64,000 nt of DNA from Paraburkholderia sp. PGU19 (GTDB taxonomy: Bacteria; Pseudomonadota; Gammaproteobacteria; Burkholderiales; Burkholderiaceae), in assembly GCF_013426915.1 (NCBI RefSeq), contig NZ_AP023179.1, forward strand, positions 2,914,001-2,978,000, written 5' to 3'. Under the pieces are notes generated by a model. That model saw only the letters and a program-made list of their open reading frames with translations, did no database searches and was not told where the DNA came from. How positions within the stretch are numbered: position 1 is the first letter of the stretch; the number at the start of each line of letters is the position of its first letter. The position numbers were made by a program, and so were the translations under genes. Shown here in pieces: positions 1 to 9,319 of this stretch.

Positions 1-389
1 CCGACCGTCAGCGCGCCCAGCGGATACACGTGCGCGCGGTTCAGGTTCCGCGCACGGAATTTGAGCATTTCGACGAGGCCCGGCTCGTCGAGCACGGGAT
101 CGGTGTCGGGCGGACAGACCAGGCTCGTCACGCCGCCCGCGAGTGCCGCGGCCATCTCCGATTCGAGCGTCGCCTTGTGCTCGAAGCCGGGCTCGCGCAG
201 CCGCGCCGACAGATCGACGAAACCAGGCGCCACGTAAAGGCCCTTGGCGTCGATCGTCCTGGCCGCGTTGAAATCGGAGGGCGCGTTGCCGAGCGCGACG
301 ATCTTGCCCGCCGCGATGAATACGTCCTGTTGCTGCTCGGTGCCCGCTACCGGATCGATCAGCGTGCCGCCTTGAATGTGAATCTTCAT
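1..389 (-). CDS. pyrC': Dihydroorotase-like protein, probably the non-catalytic PyrC' type (5' part, runs off window)
   Basis: The N-terminal 129 residues are visible; the rest lies before base 1. The start is the ATG at 389, 64 bases after the pyrB stop, so it is the last visible gene of the pyr operon. The strand order GGTLIDP, then GLYVAPGFVDLSARLREPG, is that of the amidohydrolase/dihydroorotase family. Active dihydroorotases have an HxH metal motif just before LREPG. Here the equivalent residues read SAR, so both histidines are missing. In Pseudomonas-type systems a PyrC' of this kind is inactive and serves as a structural partner of PyrB. I infer the same role here, with true dihydroorotase activity encoded elsewhere. 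An active enzyme is unlikely. Confidence 0.82.
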   Translation of the reverse strand, partial: MKIHIQGGTLIDPVAGTEQQQDVFIAAGKIVALGNAPSDFNAARTIDAKGLYVAPGFVDLSARLREPGFEHKATLESEMAAALAGGVTSLVCPPDTDPVLDEPGLVEMLKFRARNLNRAHVYPLGALTV

Positions 390-453
390 GGGCTGCCTTT
401 TTTGCCTGCCTGTGCTTTCATTGCCCGACTCGTGTGTCCGATTCGTGCGCGGA

Positions 454-1485
454 TCAATCGTTGTTGCCCGCGACGATGCCCATCACCGCCATGCGCACCG
501 CGATGCCGAACGTCACCTGATTCAAAATCACCGACTGCGGTCCGTCCGCCACCTGCGAGTCGATTTCGACGCCGCGATTCATCGGGCCCGGATGCATCAC
601 GATCGCATCGGGCTTCGCGAGCGCGAGACGCTCGGGCGTCAGCCCCCAGCTCTTGAAGTACTCCTGCGCCGACGGCAGCAACGCGCCGCTCATCCGCTCG
701 TTCTGCAGACGCAGCATGATGATGACGTCGACGTCCTTCAGCCCTTCGTCGAGGTTGTGGAACACGCGCACGCCCATCTGCTCGAGACCGCCCGGCAGCA
801 GCGTGCGCGGGCCGATCGCGCGCACTTCCGGCACGCCGAGCGTGGTGAGGGCGTGAATGTCGGAGCGCGCAACGCGCGAATGCAGAATGTCGCCGACGAT
901 CGCCACGCGCAGATTCGTAAAATCCTTCTTGTAGTGACGGATCGTGTACATGTCGAGCAGGCCTTGCGTCGGGTGCGCGTGCCGGCCGTCGCCCGCGTTG
1001 ATCACGTGCACGTGCGGCGCGCAATGCTCGGCGATCAGATACGGCGCGCCGCTTGACGCATGGCGCACGACGAACATGTCGGCATGCATCGCCGACAGGT
1101 TGTTGATCGTGTCGAGCAGCGACTCGCCCTTGCTCGTCGACGACGCGTTGATGTTCAGATTGATCACATCCGCTGACAGCCGTTTCGCGGCGATCTCGAA
1201 CGTGGTGCGCGTGCGCGTCGAGTTTTCGAAGAACAGGTTGAACACCGATTTGCCGCGCAACAGCGGCACCTTCTTCACCTCGCGGTCGGTCACGCTGACG
1301 AACTGCTCGGCCGTGTCGAGAATGTGATTGACGATCGCGCGCGGCAAGCCTTCGATCGTCAGCAGATGCTTCAGCTCGCCGTTCTTCGTGAGCTGCGGAT
1401 TGCCCTTCAGGAAACCGTAGCGAAAACGGTCCGCTGACGCGGCGTTGTCGGAGGAGCCTTGCGAAACTTGATTGGGCGTGTTCAT
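454..1485 (-). CDS. pyrB: Aspartate carbamoyltransferase catalytic subunit
   Basis: 343 residues, the usual length for the long (class A) bacterial form. It joins carbamoyl phosphate and aspartate to carbamoyl aspartate, the first committed pyrimidine step in the cytoplasm. The carbamoyl-phosphate loop [13 protein letters not shown] is at residues 85-97. The [10 protein letters not shown] motif (about residues 166-175) and the C-terminal [10 protein letters not shown] are also present. It lies between pyrR/iscB upstream and pyrC' downstream. The start ATG at 1485 is only about 17 bases beyond the imperfect hairpin that ends the IscB element, and I see only a weak ribosome site (GAGG 16 bases away). 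The insertion has therefore probably replaced the native leader. Confidence 0.97.
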   Translation of the reverse strand: MNTPNQVSQGSSDNAASADRFRYGFLKGNPQLTKNGELKHLLTIEGLPRAIVNHILDTAEQFVSVTDREVKKVPLLRGKSVFNLFFENSTRTRTTFEIAAKRLSADVINLNINASSTSKGESLLDTINNLSAMHADMFVVRHASSGAPYLIAEHCAPHVHVINAGDGRHAHPTQGLLDMYTIRHYKKDFTNLRVAIVGDILHSRVARSDIHALTTLGVPEVRAIGPRTLLPGGLEQMGVRVFHNLDEGLKDVDVIIMLRLQNERMSGALLPSAQEYFKSWGLTPERLALAKPDAIVMHPGPMNRGVEIDSQVADGPQSVILNQVTFGIAVRMAVMGIVAGNND

Positions 1486-1501
1486 CCGGTTGCGTAGGAA
1501 A

Positions 1502-1521
1502 CCTCGGCAATCATGCCGGGG
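1502..1521 (-). repeat. Imperfect palindrome, probable right end of the IscB (IS200/IS605-type) element
   Basis: Two 8-base arms (1502-1509 and 1514-1521) pair with one mismatch around a 4-base loop, and the iscB stop codon lies in the loop. Followed on the minus strand by GTTTCCTACGCA, this resembles the right-end hairpins of IS200/IS605-group elements, which are typically CCCCGGC-loop-GCCGGGG followed by a T-rich stretch. The exact cleavage site is not defined from sequence alone. Confidence 0.6.
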
Positions 1522-2878
1522 AGGGACAGCACGACGCGCGATACGCGCCTTGCTGTTGTGCCGGTCCCTGATCCTTTCCTCTTTTTAGTGGCACGGTAGC
1601 ATATGCATAGCCATCTGCCCGTTGCATCATCGTGCAATGACGGTGTGCTATGCCCTGTACGACGCCTTGAGGCGTCTGGATGTTGAAGTTCCCTTTCGCA
1701 CGGACGGCGACGCGGCCGACATGCGTTCCGGCCTTCTTACCGGTGAGAACCGTGGCCCGGACACGGTCACCGGTCTGGAAACCGTGGATGCGCTTCTGGC
1801 GGGTCAGGTAACCACGCGGAAAACCATATGCCGTCAAACGTGTACGCTGGTAACTACCGCGACCGCTGCACTTGAGCTCCAGCGTCGGTCGTTGCCAGCC
1901 GAATATCGCATGGACTGTTCCGACGCACGCGGCGTCAAGTGCGTGCGTCTTCGGAAGCCCAAGGCGCGTACGATTCCACTTTGTCCGTCCGCCGCTACCG
2001 ATCTCGACATTCAGGTCCGTGGTCCTCAGCGCATTTAGTAACACCCAGCGCGTAGCGTTGACAGCGGCTGCGTCCCGCAACGGTGTCTTTGCTCTCGCTA
2101 AAATGCGTGCGAGCCGTGCCTTGTCCTTGACGAATCCGCGCACATCGCGTCCGCCCTTTTTGAGGTTGCACGGCCCGCATCCCAGCGTCAGGTTCGATAC
2201 ACGATTCGAGCCGCCACGCGCCTTCGCCAGCACGTGCTCGATTTGCAGCGGCACATCCTGGGCATCGCAGTAAGCACACCGTCTCCCCCATTTCTCAAGC
2301 AGATATTCCCGCACTTCGTAACCAAAGAGTGCGCCTTGCTGGTACTCAACGCCGGCAATATCCTGGCTTTGCAACGCCTGCATGTCGAAACGCACCAGTT
2401 CCATCGATATCGCCGAAACGGCCGCCCATCGAAGGACGCGCCTGACCCACGACATCGTGGTTTCGACGCGGTGCCGCAGACTCGGAGCGAGCCACCCTGT
2501 CTGGCGCGCCCGGTTATAAAACCGCGGTGCACGGTAGCGCAGATTCGCGCCGCGACGCCGATGCCGAAACCTCCTTCGCTGCATCAACGCTTCACTGATC
2601 TGCCGGCCACGATGAACTAGCTCGAACAGATTGAGGACTCCAACGGTAGTGTCTGCTTTATCAAGCACAAGAGCCAATCCGGTGGTTTTGCTGCCTGGGT
2701 CGAGTTTCAACCGCAACAGCTGGAACTCACTGTCTTCTGTCAATCGATCCGTCAGTCGAATGACGAACGGCACTACCTTGTGCACGCGTGCGCGACCGCG
2801 GGCAAGCAACAACCTCGCGCGTTTCTCTGAGCACGGCATCAGCGGCATCCCCCGCCTGTCCCAAACAAATACGCTCAA
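1511..2878 (-). CDS. iscB: IscB RNA-guided endonuclease (RRXRR/HNH family)
   Basis: 455 residues, a typical IscB length; this family is the ancestor of Cas9. The start is the TTG at 2878, with AAAAGGAA 8 bases upstream, giving the standard N-terminus ending in the PLMP domain ([15 protein letters not shown], residues 11-25). RuvC-I is [14 protein letters not shown] with D60. An arginine-rich bridge helix is at about 99-122. RuvC-II is ISMEL with E160. The HNH domain has C201/C204, H215, N229 and C234/C237. RuvC-III is LPKTHALD with H312 and D315. All catalytic residues are present, so the protein should be an active nickase/nuclease pair. It needs the omega RNA encoded just upstream on the same strand. 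No TnpA transposase is nearby, so it is probably mobilised in trans. Confidence 0.95.
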   Translation of the reverse strand: MSVFVWDRRGMPLMPCSEKRARLLLARGRARVHKVVPFVIRLTDRLTEDSEFQLLRLKLDPGSKTTGLALVLDKADTTVGVLNLFELVHRGRQISEALMQRRRFRHRRRGANLRYRAPRFYNRARQTGWLAPSLRHRVETTMSWVRRVLRWAAVSAISMELVRFDMQALQSQDIAGVEYQQGALFGYEVREYLLEKWGRRCAYCDAQDVPLQIEHVLAKARGGSNRVSNLTLGCGPCNLKKGGRDVRGFVKDKARLARILARAKTPLRDAAAVNATRWVLLNALRTTDLNVEIGSGGRTKWNRTRLGLPKTHALDAACVGTVHAIFGWQRPTLELKCSGRGSYQRTRLTAYGFPRGYLTRQKRIHGFQTGDRVRATVLTGKKAGTHVGRVAVRAKGNFNIQTPQGVVQGIAHRHCTMMQRADGYAYATVPLKRGKDQGPAQQQGAYRASCCPSPA

Positions 2879-2884
2879 TCTGAA

Positions 2885-3190
2885 ATTCCTTTTCTGCCCT
2901 TACGGGCCTTGTGACGGAAGCCTTGCGGCTTCGCTCCCCTCGCCAATGTTGTGCGGCAGCACATCCTTACGGCCCGTTTCGTGCATACCCAAAGCGTGTC
3001 TGCGACCGTAGGTTACAGAGCTTGGAACTGAGGAAGCATCCCAAGGTGTGTCTTTAACTTCCGAACAACGTAGCTGCTATGCAGCTTAGGCTGGTCAATC
3101 AGGCTTCAGCGGCAGGCCTCGCCCTTTAGAGCGGGGTGATTGACGGTAATCCTGAATCAGACTTGGAACTGCGAGTGATGCGGGGTAGCT
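2885..3190 (-). ncRNA. Candidate IscB omega RNA (scaffold; guide at the upstream end)
   Basis: The 388 bases between pyrR and iscB contain no gene but many nested inverted repeats, as expected for the IscB omega RNA, which precedes iscB and carries its guide at the 5' end. Visible stems: 3094-3101 with 3137-3144 (GTCAATCA/TGATTGAC, wrapping an inner G/C-rich hairpin), 3072-3084 (GCTGC-TAT-GCAGC), 2951-2962 (GTGC-GGCA-GCAC), 2917-2932 (GAAGCC-TTGC-GGCTTC), and a long-range stem 2902-2908 with 2971-2977. The sequence CTTGGAACTG occurs twice (3021-3030, 3162-3171). The guide should lie at or beyond about 3190, towards pyrR. Its exact edge cannot be fixed here. Confidence 0.72.
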
Positions 3191-3266
3191 GCCTCTTACA
3201 CTAGCGTCGGATGCTTGCACATTGTCTCGCCAATGTGTTGCTCTTCGTGATGCCGGAGCGCCGCAA

Positions 3267-3779
3267 TCAATTTCCGCTCAGCTCCGTATGAAACGTGAAA
3301 CGATGGCCGTCGCGCGACAGCACGAGCGTCGAATTCGTCGGCACCTCGGTCGTGCCGCCGACAAAGCGCGCCGCAATCGGCAACTCACGCCCGCCGCGAT
3401 CGGCAAGTACCGCGAGTTCGACCGACGCGGGACGCCCGTAGTCGTACAATTCGTTCAGCGCGGCGCGCACAGTGCGGCCCGTGTACAGCACGTCGTCGAC
3501 GAGCACGATGCGGCGGTTGTCGACTTCGAACGGCAACGAGGTCGGGCTGGCTTGCGTGTGCAAGCCTTTCTTCGCGTAGTCGTCGCGATGCAGCGCGACA
3601 TTGACGACGCCGAAGGTCTGCACGTTCAGGTCTTTGGCGAGACGCTCGGCCAGCCACGCGCCGCCGCTGTAGATGCCGGCGAGCACCGCGCCGTCCGGAC
3701 CGCCCAGCGCGTCGCCGTAAGCGGCGCGAATCTGTTCGAGCAAGGCGCGATAGAGCGCCTCGGCGTCAATGGAACTCAT
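3267..3779 (-). CDS. pyrR: Bifunctional pyr operon regulator / uracil phosphoribosyltransferase
   Basis: About 170 residues. A type I phosphoribosyltransferase fold is shown by the PRPP loop [17 protein letters not shown] (about residues 97-113) and the [20 protein letters not shown] segment. The start is [10 protein letters not shown] at 3779, which overlaps the ruvX stop by 14 bases; a longer upstream reading of the frame lacks family similarity. PyrR senses UMP/PRPP and controls pyr genes in many bacteria. In beta-proteobacteria it sits, as here, between ruvX and pyrB. The normal pyrR-pyrB junction is interrupted by the IscB element 68 bases downstream of the stop. Confidence 0.95.
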   Translation of the reverse strand: MSSIDAEALYRALLEQIRAAYGDALGGPDGAVLAGIYSGGAWLAERLAKDLNVQTFGVVNVALHRDDYAKKGLHTQASPTSLPFEVDNRRIVLVDDVLYTGRTVRAALNELYDYGRPASVELAVLADRGGRELPIAARFVGGTTEVPTNSTLVLSRDGHRFTFHTELSGN

Positions 3780-4200
3780 TGGAAAGTCCGTCCAGATATT
3801 GCTGAAGAATGATGCACGCGGCTTCGGCGTCGAGCATGCCGGCTTGCCTCGACCCACTGCGGATACCCGCTTCCGCCTCGACCGACGAATAGCGTTCGTC
3901 GACCCACGTGACAGGCAGATTGAAGCGCCCGTTCAGCTGGTTGCCGAAGCGCTTGGCGAGCTGGGTTCTTTCGTGCGGCGTGCCATCGGGATGCATCGGC
4001 AGGCCGACGACGAGCGCGTCGGGCTTCCACTCGTCGATCAGCTTGCCGACGGCTTCGAAGCGATATTCGCGATTGCGGTTTTGCAGCACGACGAGCGGCC
4101 GCGCGCTGCGGGTGAGCGAATTGCCGACGGCAACACCGATACGTTTTTCGCCATAGTCGAACGCAAGCAGCGTCGCTTCACGTCCGGCCACACCGCTCAT
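3766..4200 (-). CDS. ruvX: Holliday junction resolvase-like protein RuvX (YqgF)
   Basis: 144 residues, the family length. RNase H-fold YqgF family: the N-terminal [16 protein letters not shown] carries the first catalytic aspartate, [14 protein letters not shown] is the central motif, and [13 protein letters not shown] with the following [14 protein letters not shown] completes the active site. The family acts in pre-16S rRNA 5' processing and/or junction resolution. The start ATG at 4200 overlaps the yqgE stop (ATGA), and the gene overlaps pyrR by 14 bases, so the three are translationally coupled. Confidence 0.95.
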   Translation of the reverse strand: MSGVAGREATLLAFDYGEKRIGVAVGNSLTRSARPLVVLQNRNREYRFEAVGKLIDEWKPDALVVGLPMHPDGTPHERTQLAKRFGNQLNGRFNLPVTWVDERYSSVEAEAGIRSGSRQAGMLDAEAACIILQQYLDGLSNEFH

Positions 4201-4772
4201 GCGTGACCCGCTTCGCCGGAGAGCATCGAAGAAGAAATGCCGAGCAGCGCGAGCGCTGCTTCGAAGCGCTCTTCGGCGGGTACGTCGAAGACGATTTTCG
4301 GGTCGGCCTGAACCGTGAGCCAGCCGTTCTTCGAGATTTCGTCTTCCAGTTGGCCCGCACCCCAGCCTGCGTGGCCTAGCGTCAGCAGAAAACGCTGCGG
4401 ACCCTTGCCGCTCGCGACGGCTTCGAGCACGTCTTTCGACGTGGTCATTTCGAGTCCACCCGGCACCTGCATCGACGATGTATAGGTGCTTTCCGTAGCG
4501 TCGTGCAGCACGAAGCCGCGCTCGGTTTGCACCGGGCCGCCGAAATACACGGGGACATGCAGCAGAGGCTCGATCTCGAGCTTGAGATCGATACGGTTGA
4601 AGAGCGCCTGGAGGTCGATATCGGTCGGCCGGTTGATGACGAGGCCGAGCGCGCCGCGCTCGCTGTGATCGCAAAGGTAGACCACCGTTCCTGAAAACGT
4701 GGGGTCCGCCATGTTAGGCATGGCGATCAGGAACTGGTTGGTCAGATTGATGCGATCGTTACTCTTGGACAT
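4197..4772 (-). CDS. yqgE: YqgE/AlgH family protein
   Basis: 191 residues from [19 protein letters not shown], the usual family start. The frame is open further upstream, but that part lacks family similarity. Family signatures are [36 protein letters not shown] and [20 protein letters not shown]. The biochemical role of YqgE/AlgH is not settled; its conserved partnership with ruvX is seen here as a 4-base overlap. It is the first gene of the yqgE-ruvX-pyrR-(iscB)-pyrB-pyrC' run. Confidence 0.95.
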   Translation of the reverse strand: MSKSNDRINLTNQFLIAMPNMADPTFSGTVVYLCDHSERGALGLVINRPTDIDLQALFNRIDLKLEIEPLLHVPVYFGGPVQTERGFVLHDATESTYTSSMQVPGGLEMTTSKDVLEAVASGKGPQRFLLTLGHAGWGAGQLEDEISKNGWLTVQADPKIVFDVPAEERFEAALALLGISSSMLSGEAGHA

Positions 4773-5019
4773 AGGTCGAATTTTAGCAAAGACGGTGCGC
4801 GACTGCGGGGCCCGTGCGTTGCGCCAGAATCGTGCAGCGGGCTGTTCGCCGGTCTTTGCGGCCAAGCTGTCTGCAAGCGCGCGGCCGACGAGATCGCAGT
4901 CCATGAAACTGCACTCTATCACGCGCTCCGGCCTTGCCGGGAACGACGAGCGTGCGCTATCGCGCAGCTAATGGCATAGCGCCAAGGTCTTGCGCCGCCT
5001 CGTCCATCCAGACGGTTCG

Positions 5020-6432
5020 CTATGCACCGCCGCCCTTTTCGATTGCGCGCGTGAGCGCGGCCAGAACGTTCGTTGCAGATGGCGGCGCGACGCCCGCTGC
5101 AACCTTGTGCAGCATCGCGCGCAACGCCTCGGCGGAGGCTTCGAGCGAACGCGCGTCGGGCGCTTCGACCACGATATGCGCGCGCACGGCGGGAGTCGAC
5201 ACGCCGGCATGCGCGCGGCGGCGCCACGCAAGGCCCAATGCATCGGCGAGCAGCGCGATCTGCCCAAGCCCGAGCGCCGACGCGGCAGCCCCCAGACGAT
5301 AGGCCGCATCGCCCGCCTGCAGCGCGGCGCTGGGGTCGGCTTTCTGCGGATTGTCGGCGGCACGCGCGTAGTCGGTGAGCGCTGCGATCGCGGCGTCGGC
5401 GGTTTGCAAAAAGTCTTCGTACGCGTTGGCATTGACCGTCAGCACGCCGAGTTCGCGCGTCATCGCGACATGCGCCGCCAGCGTCTCCGCCTGGTGCGCA
5501 CCCGCTTCCCACAGCGCTTCCGATGCCTGCGTGCCCGCGATGTGCCAGTCGACCGTCAGGCCGTAGTCGCGCAGCAGTTCGACGTGCTCGGTATCTTCGG
5601 CGGCTGCGCCGAATAGCGCATAGTCGCGCCACAACAGTGCGAGCGTCGCGCGCACGAGCGAGCGCGGCGCAAGCGGAATGCCGCGCTCTTCATCGGCGAG
5701 CGCCATGTTGCAACGCGCATAGAAGCGCCGCGTGTCGAGGTCTTCGACGGAACGGCCAGTCGCGCGCAACGCGCGCGAACACGCCAATGCGAGACGCCAG
5801 AAATCGTAGGGGTCGGGACCGGATAGATCGACGAGACATGCGTCGAGATCATCTAGCGCCGCATTGACTGCGCCCGCTACCGCGCTCGTGCTGACATGGC
5901 CCTTCGAGCGCAGCACGGGCAGCAGCGCCTGCTCGTAGCGCGCCCGCAGGTGCGCCAGGCGCGCAGCCGATTGCGAACGCAGCGAAACGGGCGGAACGGG
6001 CCGGCCGGCGAGCGCGATATCTTCGAACGTGATGCTGTAGCCGGGCGTGTGCTGCGCGATATGCGTGCTGAGCGCGCGGTAATGCGCGAAAAGCGAGCCC
6101 GAGCAGCCAAGCTCGCGTAGATTGCGCCGTTCGAGCGCCGCACGAAACGCGCGCATCGCCGCGCCGAACGTAGCGCGCGCAGCCGCCTCTTCGGCAAGAC
6201 CGCTTGCAGCCATCGGCGAGACGAGCAGCAATGCATCGGTGAAACGGTGTGCGGCGAGCCAGCCTGCGTCGCGTAACGCACGCCCGGCAATCAGCAGTTG
6301 CGCAGTCATGTCGCGCCGCTGCTCGAAGGCATCGAGCGCGTCGGCAATGGCCTGTTCCGCGGGGCGGACGGCGCCGCCGCGGGGATTCGGTAAAGCGTCG
6401 AGCGTATCGGGCGATGCGGATCGAAGGGTCAT
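5020..6432 (-). CDS. Conserved hypothetical alanine-rich helical protein
   Basis: 470 residues from MTLRSASPDTL; an in-frame GTG at 6483 would add 17. Composition is almost entirely alpha-helical, rich in Ala, Leu and Arg, with no signal peptide or membrane segment and no catalytic motif that I recognise. The position between rubredoxin (rubA) and yqgE is where several beta-proteobacteria carry the pilGHIJ-chpA (type IV pilus chemosensory) genes, and the helical bundles recall the HPt-like N-terminus of ChpA/FimL scaffolds. That link is inference from place and composition only. The gene ends about 250 bases before yqgE, so it is probably a separate transcription unit. Confidence 0.7.
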   Translation of the reverse strand: MTLRSASPDTLDALPNPRGGAVRPAEQAIADALDAFEQRRDMTAQLLIAGRALRDAGWLAAHRFTDALLLVSPMAASGLAEEAAARATFGAAMRAFRAALERRNLRELGCSGSLFAHYRALSTHIAQHTPGYSITFEDIALAGRPVPPVSLRSQSAARLAHLRARYEQALLPVLRSKGHVSTSAVAGAVNAALDDLDACLVDLSGPDPYDFWRLALACSRALRATGRSVEDLDTRRFYARCNMALADEERGIPLAPRSLVRATLALLWRDYALFGAAAEDTEHVELLRDYGLTVDWHIAGTQASEALWEAGAHQAETLAAHVAMTRELGVLTVNANAYEDFLQTADAAIAALTDYARAADNPQKADPSAALQAGDAAYRLGAAASALGLGQIALLADALGLAWRRRAHAGVSTPAVRAHIVVEAPDARSLEASAEALRAMLHKVAAGVAPPSATNVLAALTRAIEKGGGA

Positions 6433-6802
6433 GAGCAGGCTGCAGGAACGCCAGCGTGTCAGGCGGCATCGATACTGCGCCACCGGAACTGCCGCTATGG
6501 CGAAAGTAGTGCAATTGCCGGGCCACCGACCGCATAGCCCCGAAACGGTGCCGCTTTCTCAGCTTACGACATGGCGCAGACGGCACCGCTCAAGTTCGCA
6601 ACATCGCGATGCTAAAAGCGCCGTGCGCACGAAACAGCACCTGCCAGACCACCGTGACAAATCTGAGGCAAAGCGCTGTGACAGGTTACCTTGCGACAGC
6701 GCGTGCGCGCCGATGTTCCATCGGGCGCGCAATCGATTCATTTCGAATCGATCGACCTTGCGTGGCGGGCAAGGATCGCCCGCCACCGGCAAGGTGGATC
6801 GA

Positions 6803-6973
6803 TCAGATCTGCACCATCTCGAAGTCTTCCTTGCGCGCGCCGCACTCGGGACAGGTCCAATTGATGGGAACATCTTCCCAGCGCGTGCCCGGCGCGATTC
6901 CTTCCTCTGGCAGACCGGCTTCTTCGTCGTAAATCCAGCCGCAGATCAGGCACATCCAGCTCTTATATTCCAT
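6803..6973 (-). CDS. rubA: Rubredoxin
   Basis: 56 residues, the normal size. Four cysteines in two CxxCG knuckles (MCLICGWIYDEEAG and WTCPECGARKEDFEMV) bind one Fe(Cys)4 centre for one-electron transfer in the cytoplasm. Residues EGIAPGTRWEDVP are standard for the family. The frame is open well upstream, but MEYKSWMCLICG at 6973 is the family start. It is divergent from thiD across about 260 bases, which should hold both promoters. Confidence 0.96.
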   Translation of the reverse strand: MEYKSWMCLICGWIYDEEAGLPEEGIAPGTRWEDVPINWTCPECGARKEDFEMVQI

Positions 6974-7235
6974 TCTTGAGTCGCGTCGAAAAGTCCGGGG
7001 AAACGGGAGCCATGATGGTACCGTGTTGCCGCCCCGATGCCTAGCGGATGCGGGGCCCGAGCGGTCGTCCGCGACACTTTGCGGCGTTATGTGTGACCGG
7101 ACCCGCCGGCAGATGCGAAAAAATGCCTCGCACGCGTATAAGGCCGCATAATTGAGCCGTCTGTGTGGGCCTCCCGGGCGCGTTGCGCGCCGGTTGTAGC
7201 CCTCGAACATTTCGCTCATCGACCACAAAAATTTC

Positions 7236-8096
7236 ATGGCCAGCAACACCCCTCCGATCGTTCTCACCTTCGGCCTGTCCGACCCGACGGGCGGCGCCGG
7301 ATTGCAAGCCGACCTGATGACGCTTGCCAGCATGGGTTGCCACGGCGTGTCCGTGCTGACCGGCTACACGGTGCGCGACTCGGCGAGCTGCGACGAAGTG
7401 ACCGGGCTCGACCCCGAAGTCGTCGCGACCCAGGCGAGGATGCTGCTCGAGGACATGCCCATCGCCGCCTTCAAGGTCGGCGCCGCCACGCGCGCGGAAG
7501 TGGTCAGCGCGATCGCCGAAGTGGTCGCCGACTACGACGACATCCCGCTCATCCTCGCGCCTGACTTCACACTCGACGACGAGCATGTGCTCGCCGCCGA
7601 CGAACTGCGCGAAGCCATCGCCGATCTGCTCGCGCCGCAAACCACGCTGCTCGTCGCGGACACGACTGCCCTGCTCGCGCTCGCGCAGCCGGACGGCGAT
7701 GCCGAAGCGCCGAGCCTCGACGCCGCGATCTCACATCTGCTGTCGCAAGGTTGCGAATACATCCTGTCGACGGAAACGGGCACGCATCGGCTCGTCAACA
7801 CGCTCTTCAGCGAAGACGGCCAGTTGCGGCAGGACATGTGGGACCGTGGGCAGCAGCGGATCATGGGCATCACCGATACGCTCGGCGCCGCGATTGCCGC
7901 GCTGCTGGCTAACGGCCAGGAACCGGCCGAGGCGGTCCGCGAAGCGCAGGAGTATCTGTTCCAGGCGATGCAGGCCGCGTTTCGGCCGGGAATGGGGGCT
8001 TATCTTCCGGATCGCTTTTTCTGGGCGAGAAGCAGTGATGATGAGGTGCCGCTGGGCGGCGGGTCGGACGCGTCGCCGGGCGAGGCGCGCCATTGA
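7236..8096 (+). CDS. thiD: Hydroxymethylpyrimidine/phosphomethylpyrimidine kinase
   Basis: 286 residues. Ribokinase-fold ThiD phosphorylates HMP and HMP-P in thiamine biosynthesis. The N-terminus LTFGLSDPTGGAGLQADLMTL is the substrate-binding signature (usually SDxSGGAGIQAD). GVSVLTGYTVRDS follows, and the C-terminal MGITDTLGAAIAALLANG replaces the usual DTHGTGCTxAAA anion-hole motif, a variant found in Burkholderia-type ThiD. The gene converges with groEL. The group II intron was inserted between the two, about 95 bases after the thiD stop. Confidence 0.93.
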   Translation: MASNTPPIVLTFGLSDPTGGAGLQADLMTLASMGCHGVSVLTGYTVRDSASCDEVTGLDPEVVATQARMLLEDMPIAAFKVGAATRAEVVSAIAEVVADYDDIPLILAPDFTLDDEHVLAADELREAIADLLAPQTTLLVADTTALLALAQPDGDAEAPSLDAAISHLLSQGCEYILSTETGTHRLVNTLFSEDGQLRQDMWDRGQQRIMGITDTLGAAIAALLANGQEPAEAVREAQEYLFQAMQAAFRPGMGAYLPDRFFWARSSDDEVPLGGGSDASPGEARH

Positions 8097-8230
8097 GCGG
8101 AGCAAAGCCGGAGGGCGCCAGTGCCACCGGTTGCGCTCCCAATACGTCTGATGATTAGACATAGGAGTTCGGCGCGATCAATCTGACGCGATCGGGATAG
8201 GGGCAAGCCTCGCGGCCCGACCCCTCCCAC

Positions 8231-8264
8231 GCCACCGTGCGTACGGGTCCGTACACGGCGGCTC
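8231..8264 (-). ncRNA. Group II intron domain V hairpin
   Basis: A 34-base hairpin on the minus strand, beginning GAGCC and closing with GGTGGC, carries the conserved catalytic AGC-type triad position. It is followed directly by the G/C-rich domain VI stem that ends at 8191. The order maturase stop, domain V, domain VI, 3' end is the one expected. Confidence 0.7.
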
Positions 8265-8279
8265 GGACCGGTTGACCGG

Positions 8280-9275
8280 CTATAGTCGCAACGATGGAAG
8301 TCCGAGGGAGCCAAGATAGCGGTTGGTGAGTGCACGTTGCAGGGCCGGACTATGACTCAGGCGCCATGCAGCGTGAGGAGAACCGACCGTTTGGGCGGCC
8401 AGTTCCCGGTCAATTCCGCGACCCGTCAACTCCCGGAACCGGTTGCGGCTGTTGCCCCACTGTTGCCAGAAGATGCAGCGAACTCGTCGGCGCACCCACT
8501 CATCAAGTCGCTGTAATGTACTTGGCGTCTCGCAGAAGCCGAAGTAGCCACGCCACCCGGTGAGGTAGCGTTTTAGCCGCTCCATCAACTGCTCAATGCT
8601 GATCCCTCGTTTGCGTTGAGTCAGTTCCCGGATGCGCTCCTTGAAGCGGGCCAGTGCCTTGGGCGCAATGCGCCTTTTGGCCCTGTCTCCGCCCGAGAAC
8701 GTGAATCCCAGAAACTTCCGCGTGCGAGGCCGCGCGACCGCGCTCTTCGCTTCATTGACCTTCAGCTTCAACCTGCCGGTGAGGAAGGCCTTCAGCCCTG
8801 CCATCACCCGCTGGCCGGCACGTTCGCTGCATACGTAGACGTTGCAATCGTCGGCGTACCTCACGAACCGCAGTCCGCGTTGCTCAAGCAGCTTGTCAAG
8901 ATCGTCGAGCATCAGATTGGATAATAACGGTGACAGCGGACCGCCCTGGGGCGTGCCCTCATCCGTTGCACCAACCAGCCCGTTCTCCAGCACACCCGCC
9001 GTCAGGAAGGCGCGGATCAGCTTCAGCAAACGCTTGTCGCTAATCCGGCTGGCCACCCGGGACATCAGGATATCGTGGTTCACGCGGTCAAAGAATTGCG
9101 CCAGATCCAGGTCTACCACCCAGCCATGTCCAGCCTGGATGTAGCCCTGCGCACGCGCCACGGCCTGATGCGCCGAGCGTCCCGGACGGAAGCCATAACT
9201 GGAGTCCGAGAACGTCGGGTCCCACTGCCTTTGCAGCACCTGCAACACCGCCTGCTGGACGAGCCTGTCGAGCGC
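8280..9275 (-). pseudogene. ltrA: Group II intron reverse transcriptase/maturase, C-terminal part
   Basis: Carries the reverse transcriptase core from LDRLVQQAVLQVLQ onward: YGFRPGRSAHQAV, DLAQFFDRVNH, GTPQGGPLSPLLSNL, and the catalytic RYADD box in LRFVRYADDCNVY. A maturase X domain ends in LGSLGLPSLRL. There is no C-terminal HNH endonuclease, which fits class C introns. The reading joins exactly to the N-terminal part at 12213: the last native codons there give GIPTA and the first here give LDRL. The protein was therefore intact before the serine-recombinase element split it. As it stands no full-length maturase can be made. Confidence 0.88.
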
Positions 9276-9319
9276 AGAGGGGACGGTCAGCGCGAACTGC
9301 ACAAGCGCTCAACGAGCAT

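Noticed and set aside
386..1510. 374-residue minus-strand frame over pyrB
   Set aside because: It is a shifted shadow of pyrB in high-GC DNA, Arg/Ala-rich and without family similarity.
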